Assembly (NCBI GenBank): GCA_900466575.1
Contig: UBMP01000006.1
Span: forward strand, 1 to 64,000
DNA length: 64,000 bases
Direction: 5' to 3'
Origin: Hyphomicrobiales bacterium
Lineage (GTDB): Bacteria; Pseudomonadota; Alphaproteobacteria; Rhizobiales; Rhizobiaceae
In this document: piece by piece, positions 58,690 to 64,000 of the stretch
Numbering within the stretch: the stretch's first letter is position 1
How the letters are laid out: the number at the start of each line of letters is the position of its first letter
Translations under genes and position numbers: made by a program
Notes under the pieces: generated by a model
What the model saw: only the letters and a program-made list of their open reading frames with translations
What the model was told of the DNA's origin: nothing
Databases searched by the model: none

Positions 58690-58854
58690 GGGGTGGTCTT
58701 GGATCTCGTCTGGGTGGTTCGTGAGCGCAGTTTACCGGGCAGGACTGCGCAAGGCAATCGCCGCAACTGCGACATTCGCGCCAGCGTTCCCGCAAGCTTA
58801 ATCAGCCGTAAGAGCAGCCATCATGACAGATGATGTCCGATTTCACCGAAATGC

Positions 58855-58886
58855 AAAAGGGCTCAGCAATTTCTTGCTAAGCCCTT
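58855..58886 (-). terminator. terminator after tRNA-Val
   Basis: AAGGGCT with AGCAA (58857-58869) pairs with TTGCT and AGCCCTT (58874-58886), and the leftward transcript runs into T. It starts nine bases beyond the tRNA 3' end. Confidence 0.85.
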
Positions 58887-58894
58887 GAAAAGGA

Positions 58895-58969
<75 letters not shown>

Positions 58970-59068
58970 ATCCGATGTCGGCGCATAGATCATAAAATGC
59001 TTTGCGCCGTCAATAGGGTTTTTGAAGCTTTTTTTGCAATCGGTGCAAAAGCTTCCGTGGCCGCCTGA

Positions 59069-59443
59069 TCAGGCGGCCAGCATCTTGTTGACCTCGTCGA
59101 CGAGGTCGCGAAGGTGGAAGGGCTTGGAGAGAACCTTGGCGTCCTTGGGGGCGCGCGAATCCGGGTTGAGGGCCACGGCCGCGAAGCCGGTGATGAACAT
59201 GACCTTCAGATCCGGGTCCAGCTCGGTGGCGCGGCGGGCGAGTTCGATCCCGTCCATTTCCGGCATCACGATGTCGGTCAGAAGCAGCGAGAAGGGCTCC
59301 TCACGCAGACGGTCGTAGGCGCTGGCGCCGTTGTCATAGGACATGACGTTATAGCCTGCGCGCTCGAGCGCCTTGACCAGGAAACGGCGCATGTCGTTGT
59401 CGTCTTCTGCGAGGAGGATCTTCTGGGTCATTTTCTCTGACAT
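59069..59443 (-). CDS. cpdR: single-domain response regulator CpdR
   Basis: A 124-residue stand-alone receiver domain (or 120 from ATG 59431). Acidic pocket LAEDDND, phosphorylatable D57 in LLLTDIVMPEMDG, the ITG switch residue, and lysine in LSKPF are intact; there is no output domain. In Caulobacter and S. meliloti CpdR helps ClpXP select CtrA and other clients for cell-cycle-timed degradation. The sequence pattern GFAAVALNPDSRAPKDAKVLSKPFHLRDLV is the CpdR signature (given at about residues 85-114). The N-formylglutamate amidohydrolase gene is divergent from it. Confidence 0.93.
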   Translation of the reverse strand: MSEKMTQKILLAEDDNDMRRFLVKALERAGYNVMSYDNGASAYDRLREEPFSLLLTDIVMPEMDGIELARRATELDPDLKVMFITGFAAVALNPDSRAPKDAKVLSKPFHLRDLVDEVNKMLAA

Positions 59444-59748
59444 CTGGTGTTTTCTCGTTCTGGCATATGAACATGAGTTGTATGCTGGAGCGGGTAAATT
59501 TCCCGTGAACAGCAGCGCCTGAAGCTTGGTGCGATCTGTCAGATCCGCGGCCGCGCTTCAGATGCTTGTATTTGTCGCATGTCATGACCGCAAAACCGCC
59601 GCACAGTTTTGCACGACATGCTTCAAGCCTCTGTATAACGCTGCGGAAGCCTGTTTGGCTCCAGCGAATGGTTTTGACTTCGCAGCCGCCTGCTGGCAAC
59701 ATGTTTGACACCGCAAATCACCACAACAACAAAACATGGTAAAGGGGA
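59444..59748. other. divergent region between cpdR and the N-formylglutamate amidohydrolase gene
   Basis: This 305-base gap must carry promoters in both directions. I looked for TTAA-N7-TTAA sites of the cell-cycle regulator CtrA and saw no clean match. A near-palindrome CGGG-TAAATTT-CCCG is visible near 59492-59506. Confidence 0.4.
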
Positions 59749-60636
59749 ATGATGCACGGCGCGGACGAGGAAAAGATCGATTTCGAGGTCTTCGAGCCTG
59801 CCGCTCATACAATCCCCTTTGTGTTCAACTCTCCGCATAGTGGTCGGCGCTACAGCCGGGACTTCATGGCTCAGTCGCGGCTCGATCCGTTGACGATCCG
59901 CCGTTCGGAAGATGTTTATGTGGAGGAGTTGTTCGCGTCTGCGGTGTCTCTCGGCGCACCCATGCTGATTGCGCATTTTCCACGTGCCTTTCTCGATGTG
60001 AACCGGGAGCCCTACGAACTCGATCCTCGCATGTTCATCGGCGAATTGCCGGCACACGTGAACCGCAACTCCGTCCGGGTCGCTGGCGGGCTCGGGACCA
60101 TTCCGCGCATCGTCGCCGAGAACACGGAAATCTATCGCACGCGGCTGACGGCGGAGGAGGGGCTGGAGCGGATCGAGGCGGTGTACAAGCCCTACCATGC
60201 ATGTTTGCGCAAACTGATTGCCCGCACGCATGTCTGCTTTGGGCAGGCAATCCTCATCGACTGCCATTCCATGCCGGGCAACATCCGCATTCCGGGGTCG
60301 CCGGAAAGGCCGGAAATCGTTATCGGTGACCGTTATGGCACAAGTGCTTCCTCGCGGCTCACGCGGGCGGCGAGCGACATCCTGACCGACCTCGGCTTTG
60401 CGACCGTACGCAACAAGCCCTACGCGGGTGGCTTCATTACCGAACACTACGGTCGCCCGGCCCGTAGCCTTCATGCCATACAGATCGAGGTCAACCGTTC
60501 GCTCTATGTCGACGAGACGACATTGGAGCGGAAGCCGGAATTCCTGCTGATTGTAGGATTGCTGCGTGAGTTCATGATGCGGCTGGCCGATTACGTCGCC
60601 GAGACATCGTCGGATACGGCGTTTGCGGCCGAGTGA
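59749..60636 (+). CDS. N-formylglutamate amidohydrolase
   Basis: A 295-residue zinc-type amidohydrolase. FVFNSPHSGRRYSRDF near residue 24, the DVNREPYELDPRMF block, and ILIDCHSMPG with the His-Ser near residue 173 match HutG-type enzymes that release formate from N-formylglutamate at the end of one histidine pathway. AAAGGGGA precedes the ATG. No other hut genes are in the window, so the physiological substrate could be another formyl or acyl amino acid. It is part of the cpdR/amidohydrolase/sRNA/hisN group. Confidence 0.92.
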   Translation: MMHGADEEKIDFEVFEPAAHTIPFVFNSPHSGRRYSRDFMAQSRLDPLTIRRSEDVYVEELFASAVSLGAPMLIAHFPRAFLDVNREPYELDPRMFIGELPAHVNRNSVRVAGGLGTIPRIVAENTEIYRTRLTAEEGLERIEAVYKPYHACLRKLIARTHVCFGQAILIDCHSMPGNIRIPGSPERPEIVIGDRYGTSASSRLTRAASDILTDLGFATVRNKPYAGGFITEHYGRPARSLHAIQIEVNRSLYVDETTLERKPEFLLIVGLLREFMMRLADYVAETSSDTAFAAE

Positions 60637-60824
60637 TCCGTCCTCTCTCCAAGTCGGAAAGGAAACGCTTCCATCGTCTTGGCTTTAGCTAAGTGTTGGA
60701 AATCGCAGGTGAAGGGCTCCGCCCTGTCTCGGGTGTCCCAATTCATCCCTCAGCAAGCTCAACAAGTCCATCGGCTATGCTTTTGGGCGCGAGCAATTCT
60801 CTCCCGTCAGGGGCTCTATTGGCC

Positions 60825-60903
60825 AAAAAAAACCGCGCCATTGGGCGCGGTCAAATCTAGGGAGGAAACACCCAAGGAGGGTATTACAGCCGCGAGCGAC
60901 TGT
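60825..60903 (-). ncRNA. mmgR: mmgR / alpha-r8 family trans-acting small RNA
   Basis: On the minus strand a sigma-70-like promoter is followed by a 5' hairpin (CAGTCGC/GCGGCTG type), the exact single-stranded motif TTTCCTCCCT at 60868-60859, and a terminator stem ACCGCGCC/GGCGCGGT with eight T. The predicted RNA is 79 bases with the start near 60903; MmgR of S. meliloti is 77. From memory that family keeps UUUCCUCCCU unpaired and the S. meliloti gene lies in the same place, between the cpdR-side amidohydrolase gene and the inositol-phosphatase-like gene. MmgR limits polyhydroxybutyrate storage under nitrogen shortage and binds Hfq. Start and end are inferred. Confidence 0.85.
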
Positions 60904-60909
60904 AAGATG

Positions 60910-60938
60910 ACATTAATATTGCAGCGCACACATGTCAA
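60910..60938 (-). promoter_or_regulatory. promoter of the mmgR-type sRNA
   Basis: Reading leftward, TTGACA (60938-60933) is 17 bases from TAATGT (60915-60910). The consensus -35 and ideal spacing precede the RNA start by seven bases. Confidence 0.8.
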
Positions 60939-61108
60939 TCGATTTGGCACAGGATTTAAGCAGATTTTTCTCATGCTCAAATTTTACCCAGTCGTGATGC
61001 ATGCGGCGTCAGATGTCAAAAAACGCACTTTCCTTGGCCTGCGATTTCCGGTTTAAGCATTGCGTATCTGCAGAGGAAAAGCGCGGTTTGCGCGCCCATG
61101 AGGACCCC

Positions 61109-61882
61109 ATGTTGCCAGACAGAGCGTTTTTCGATCGTCTTGCCGAGCTTGCGGCGCGCGAGACGCTGCCGCGCTTTCGCGCGGGTGCGGCCGTGGTCAA
61201 CAAGGAGGCAGGTGGTTTCGACCCCGTGACCGAGGGCGACCGGGCGGCGGAAGAGGCGATCCGCACCGAAATCGAGCGCGCTTTTCCCGGTCACGGCATT
61301 CTGGGCGAAGAGCATGGCAATGTTGGTCTCGACCGTGAGAATGTCTGGGTCATCGATCCGATCGACGGTACGCGCGCCTTCATTTCTGGGCTCCCGGTCT
61401 GGGGAACCCTGATCGGGCTCTACAGAGGCGGGCGGGCGAATATGGGGCTGGTCGATCAGCCTTTTACCGGCGAGCGCTATTTCTCCGACGGGCTGGCGTC
61501 CTATTACAGCGGTCCCGGCGGCGCGCGGCAGATCCACACCCGCGACTGTGGCGATATCTCCAACGCGACGCTGTTTTCTACATCGCCGCATCTGTTCAGC
61601 GGTGAAGACGAACGGAAATATCGGGCTGTCGAGAAAAAAGTCCGGCTGTTCCGCTACGGCTGTGATTGCTATGCCTACATGCTGGTCGCCAGCGGCAATA
61701 TCGACCTCGTCGTCGAGAATCAGCTGAAGCCCTACGATGTCGGCGGCATCATCCCGATCATCGAGAATGCGGGTGGCGTGATTACCACCTGGGAGGGCGG
61801 CCGACCGGAAATGGGCGGGCGCATCGTTGCAGCGGCGACGCCGGCTCTGCATCGCCAGGCGATGGAACTGCTGGCAGGCTGA
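61109..61882 (+). CDS. hisN: histidinol-phosphatase, inositol-monophosphatase family
   Basis: A 257-residue metal-dependent phosphatase. Metal ligands are in GEEHG (66-70), D83-P-I-D86-G-T and YDVGGIIPIIENAGG near residue 211. The HisN type, which finishes histidinol formation in Actinobacteria and alphaproteobacteria, is preferred over true inositol phosphatase because of DPIDGTRAFISGLPVWGTLIGL; both remain possible. ATG 61109 has AGGA upstream and fits family length. Its stop abuts the stop of the convergent alpha/beta hydrolase. Confidence 0.88.
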   Translation: MLPDRAFFDRLAELAARETLPRFRAGAAVVNKEAGGFDPVTEGDRAAEEAIRTEIERAFPGHGILGEEHGNVGLDRENVWVIDPIDGTRAFISGLPVWGTLIGLYRGGRANMGLVDQPFTGERYFSDGLASYYSGPGGARQIHTRDCGDISNATLFSTSPHLFSGEDERKYRAVEKKVRLFRYGCDCYAYMLVASGNIDLVVENQLKPYDVGGIIPIIENAGGVITTWEGGRPEMGGRIVAAATPALHRQAMELLAG

Positions 61883-62887
61883 TCAGCCTGCGATATTTTC
61901 CGCAGCTTCGTCCTTGTTGCCGTCCTCCTCGATGAGGCGGACGGGTTCGGCGAAGCCGCCGGGGATGAAGGCGAGAAGTGCGGCCATGGCCTGGGCGCGA
62001 TATTTTTCTGCCTCCTGAAACACCTCGTGTTCCGATCCGTTGATCGGGATCAGCTTGCCGGCCCGAAAGTAGCGCGACATCCGCTCGATTTCCGGATAGG
62101 AGGCCACCCGGTCGCCTGTGGGACCGAGAACCAGGGTGGGGACCGTAATCGATTGCAGGTAGGTCGGCGAGACCACCTTGCGCGCGGCTTTCAGGCATTC
62201 ATGCAGCCAGCGCCAAGTGGGTGGCCCGAGCGCCAGTTCGGGATATGTGTCGAGGATGGCCTGATTGCGCGCGAAACGTTGCGGGTCAGAGGTTACCGCA
62301 TTTTCCGAGAAATTCGAATAGTCCTTGTCCTTGCGCGAGGCGCGGCCTCCCAGTCCGATCAGGCACATGACGCGAGCGACCAAACGAACGAGGCGGGGCG
62401 AGGGGCTCGTGGAGGCGAGGCCCAGGAAGGGGGCGGAAACCACAATCCGCTCCACCCGGTTGGCGATCCGCCGGGCGCTGGCCAAGGCAATGAGGCCGCC
62501 GGTCGAATGGCCGACCAGAAAGAAGGGGAGCTTGGCGTCCGGCAGCACGATCTGCTCGAAGAAGGCATCCAGATCCCTCTGGTAGTCGTCGAAGCGGCGG
62601 ACATGGCCGAGCCGCCTGTTCTTGAGGAGACGCGACGAGCCACCTTGTCCGCGCAGGTCGAAGGCGGCGACCCAAAGGCCGGCGGCGGTGATGTCGGCAA
62701 TCGTTTCGGCATATTTCTCGATCGTCTCGTTGCGACCCTGCACCAGCACGACCGTTCCCTTGGGTGGCGAGGCCTTGCCCTTGAAAACGGCGTAGCGCAG
62801 GTCGAGCCCGTCGTGCGTCTTGAAAGTGCCGACCATATGGACCGGTGGCAGCGGGTTGTCTGGTGTGGCATGCAGGAAATCGGTCAT
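61883..62887 (-). CDS. alpha/beta hydrolase, lysophospholipase-like
   Basis: A 334-residue cytoplasmic serine hydrolase. The nucleophile S128 is in [13 protein letters not shown], the oxyanion block is [13 protein letters not shown], and the acid and His lie in [11 protein letters not shown] and [26 protein letters not shown] is typical of lysophospholipases or monoacylglycerol lipases. The substrate is not known. A RIME-like repeat separates its start from the heat-shock promoter. Confidence 0.9.
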   Translation of the reverse strand: MTDFLHATPDNPLPPVHMVGTFKTHDGLDLRYAVFKGKASPPKGTVVLVQGRNETIEKYAETIADITAAGLWVAAFDLRGQGGSSRLLKNRRLGHVRRFDDYQRDLDAFFEQIVLPDAKLPFFLVGHSTGGLIALASARRIANRVERIVVSAPFLGLASTSPSPRLVRLVARVMCLIGLGGRASRKDKDYSNFSENAVTSDPQRFARNQAILDTYPELALGPPTWRWLHECLKAARKVVSPTYLQSITVPTLVLGPTGDRVASYPEIERMSRYFRAGKLIPINGSEHEVFQEAEKYRAQAMAALLAFIPGGFAEPVRLIEEDGNKDEAAENIAG

Positions 62888-62905
62888 CGCGCTCTCGATT
62901 CAGGT

Positions 62906-62952
62906 AGAGCGTTTCCGGCGAAACCGGTTCCCACTTCCGCGCGAATTGCTCC
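62906..62952. repeat. RIME-like dispersed rhizobial palindrome
   Basis: Begins AGAGCGTTTCCGGCGAAACC and ends near GAATTGCT, the form of a common Rhizobiales intergenic palindrome. A related fragment is at 44524-44556. Identified by pattern only. Confidence 0.5.
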
Positions 62953-62968
62953 AATCTTCTCTTCACCT

Positions 62969-62996
62969 CTTGAAGCGCAAAAATCAATTCCCATCT
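62969..62996 (+). promoter_or_regulatory. sigma-32 (RpoH) promoter of the small heat-shock gene
   Basis: CTTGAA (62969-62974) and CCATCT (62991-62996) are 16 bases apart, i.e. CTTG-N18-CCAT, the layout of rhizobial RpoH promoters. Transcription would begin near 63003, giving a leader of about 100 bases. Confidence 0.75.
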
Positions 62997-63082
62997 GTTT
63001 CTCCGAAGACGCCAAACGGGTCTTCTTACACCGTCTCCCGTCGCCTGGAATGGGGCGTGAGGCATTGAAAACATTGACTGAC

Positions 63083-63100
63083 GTCGCTTCTCAGGAGGAC
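63083..63100 (+). promoter_or_regulatory. ROSE-like RNA thermometer hairpin in the hsp20 leader
   Basis: GTC (63083-63085) pairs with GAC (63098-63100), G63086 is bulged, and CT or CTT (63087-63089) pairs into the ribosome-binding site AGGAGG (63093-63098). The strand carries UCGCU, the UYGCU core of ROSE elements, including the bulged G. The hairpin would block translation at low temperature and open with heat. The full element probably begins near 63003. Confidence 0.78.
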
Positions 63101-63103
63101 ATC

Positions 63104-63568
63104 ATGCGTCACATCGACTACTCTCCCCTTTATCGCTCCACCGTCGGCTTCGACCGCCTTTTCAACATGCTTGACGGCGTCGGCCAGCCCGACCAGTCGC
63201 AGAGCTATCCGCCCTACAATATCGAGCGGACGGGCGAGAATGCCTATCGCATCACCATGGCCGTTGCCGGCTTCGACGAAAGCGAACTTTCCATCGAAGC
63301 GCGCGAACATGCGCTGACCGTGAAGGGTGAAAAATCCGCCGAAACCGATAAGGATGTCGACTATCTTTATCGCGGCATCGCCAAGCGCGCCTTCGAGCGC
63401 CGCTTCCAGCTTGCCGACTATGTCGAAGTGCGTGGTGCCTCGCTGAAGAACGGCCTGCTCCACATCGACCTCGTGCGCGAAATTCCTGAAACGATGAAGC
63501 CGCGCCGCATCGATATCGTCGCCTCGAAGAGCGAAGCTCCCAAGGCGATCGAAGGCCAGCTCAACTAA
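63104..63568 (+). CDS. small heat-shock protein, Hsp20/IbpA family
   Basis: A 154-residue chaperone that holds unfolding proteins. The alpha-crystallin domain spans about residues 36-135 ([28 protein letters not shown], and [15 protein letters not shown] with the G-L-L-x-I type motif), flanked by a short N-terminal arm ([16 protein letters not shown], typical of IbpA class A). ATG 63104 is preceded by AGGAGG, which is masked by the thermometer. An RpoH promoter lies upstream and a terminator follows. The open frame further upstream is an artefact. Confidence 0.95.
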   Translation: MRHIDYSPLYRSTVGFDRLFNMLDGVGQPDQSQSYPPYNIERTGENAYRITMAVAGFDESELSIEAREHALTVKGEKSAETDKDVDYLYRGIAKRAFERRFQLADYVEVRGASLKNGLLHIDLVREIPETMKPRRIDIVASKSEAPKAIEGQLN

Positions 63569-63613
63569 GCTGGCTTAATTCCGAACATACTCCTCCGGTT
63601 TGATTGGAAGAGG

Positions 63614-63641
63614 CCCCCGGTTTCCCTGCCGGGGGTCTTTT
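63614..63641 (+). terminator. rho-independent terminator of the hsp20 gene
   Basis: CCCCCGG (63614-63620) pairs with CCGGGGG (63629-63635), then TCTTTT. Confidence 0.9.
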
Positions 63642-63652
63642 CTTGTTCGGGG

Positions 63653-64000
63653 TCAGGCCATGCGAGGCTGCTGCTGTACAAGGCGTGCGAGGAGGGTATC
63701 CAGCGAGATCGCGCCACCGCCCTTGAGTGCCAGGTAGACCAACGGCACGCTCCAGAGCAGGCGCTGGTCGGTAATGAGGCTGTCGGGGAAGCGGTCGAAG
63801 AGCGCGCCGATGGTCTGGGCATCCGCCATGTGGCCGAAGATGTCGGTCAGCGTCTGGACGATGACGAAGCCGATCATGCCGACGGCTGCCACGCGGGTGA
63901 AGAGACCGACCACGACCAGTGCGGGCAAGATGAGTTCCATATAGGTGCCGAGCGGTACAATGATCTTCCAGGGGAAGAAGGGGAGCGCCGACACATCGCC
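63653..64000 (-). CDS. DoxX-family membrane protein, 5' end beyond the window
   Basis: The last 113-115 codons are present and the frame is open to the window edge, so the start is probably outside. Visible features are PLGTYMELILPALVVVGLFTRVAAVGMIGFVIVQTLTD (about residues 14-50 of the fragment) and a C-terminal LLWSVPLVYLALKGGGAISLDTLL. DoxX proteins are four-helix inner-membrane proteins linked to redox balance or quinone. The first membrane helix is missing from the fragment. Confidence 0.85.
   Translation of the reverse strand, partial: GDVSALPFFPWKIIVPLGTYMELILPALVVVGLFTRVAAVGMIGFVIVQTLTDIFGHMADAQTIGALFDRFPDSLITDQRLLWSVPLVYLALKGGGAISLDTLLARLVQQQPRMA

Noticed and set aside
62027..63103. 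Long upstream extension of the hsp20 reading frame
   Set aside because: It runs antisense through the alpha/beta hydrolase and across a heat-shock promoter and RNA thermometer; the true start is 63104.

Overview
The window (about 62% G+C by impression) comes from an alphaproteobacterium of the family Rhizobiaceae, of Agrobacterium/Rhizobium/Ciceribacter/Sinorhizobium type. The evidence is a glgP-glgB-glgC-glgA-pgm-glgX glycogen cluster, a soxBDAG sarcosine oxidase operon, a cpdR / N-formylglutamate amidohydrolase / mmgR-type small RNA / hisN neighbourhood that I recall from Sinorhizobium meliloti, an OpgC-type glucan modification gene, an aa3 oxidase subunit IV and many LysR, LacI and MarR regulators. 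The genus is not resolved. It looks like ordinary chromosome: I see no prophage, insertion sequence, CRISPR array or conjugation module, and one tRNA gene.

Layout. 1-673: intergenic DNA with a strong hairpin, a short dispersed repeat and a highly structured element. 674-4523: secreted phosphoesterase translationally coupled to a di-heme cytochrome c peroxidase-like protein, then a DUF1989 protein. 4601-6934 (minus): chemoreceptor with a DWEEF tail. 7243-13875: a three-gene amidoligase/transglutaminase operon (transglutaminase fused to DUF2126, circularly permuted ATP-grasp fused to alpha-E, second transglutaminase); its product is unknown to me and it is the best candidate here for an undescribed biochemical system. 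14105-15316: a TadG-like von Willebrand protein. 15491-27106: the glycogen cluster, with a DUF302 gene and a perfect palindrome between pgm and glgX. 27165-29969: MaoC-like protein, LysR regulator, small protein and an orphan ParA/VirC1-like ATPase. 29921-35032 (minus): soxBDAG. 35379-38413: ribosomal protein S21, a TPR lipoprotein, a DadA-like oxidoreductase and a cytochrome oxidase subunit. 38414-39416: a low-G+C islet with a cupin gene ending in a Cys cluster. 39417-50900: fused indolepyruvate oxidoreductase, LysE exporter, HAD phosphatase, orphan TRAP binding protein, PuuD-like hydrolase, protease inhibitor, 2-hydroxyacid dehydrogenase, LacI and MarR regulators, creatininase-like protein. 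50884-56081: LysR, small protein, OpgC, and a CobW / WD40 / DUF2267 gene set. 56168-58969: diguanylate cyclase, glyoxalase-like protein, hemolysin III, tRNA-Val. 59069-64000: cpdR, N-formylglutamate amidohydrolase, the mmgR-type sRNA, hisN, an alpha/beta hydrolase, a heat-shock gene behind a sigma-32-like promoter and a ROSE-like RNA thermometer, and a DoxX gene cut by the window edge.

How it works together. Carbon storage is prominent: the glg genes make ADP-glucose, polymerise, branch, phosphorolyse and debranch glycogen, and the mmgR-family sRNA is known in S. meliloti for control of polyhydroxybutyrate storage. The sox operon turns sarcosine from betaine breakdown into glycine. Several catabolic or transport genes are isolated single units next to their own regulators, typical of rhizobial accessory metabolism. 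Start sites were moved inward from the longest open frame where a ribosome-binding site, signal peptide or family N-terminus favoured it.
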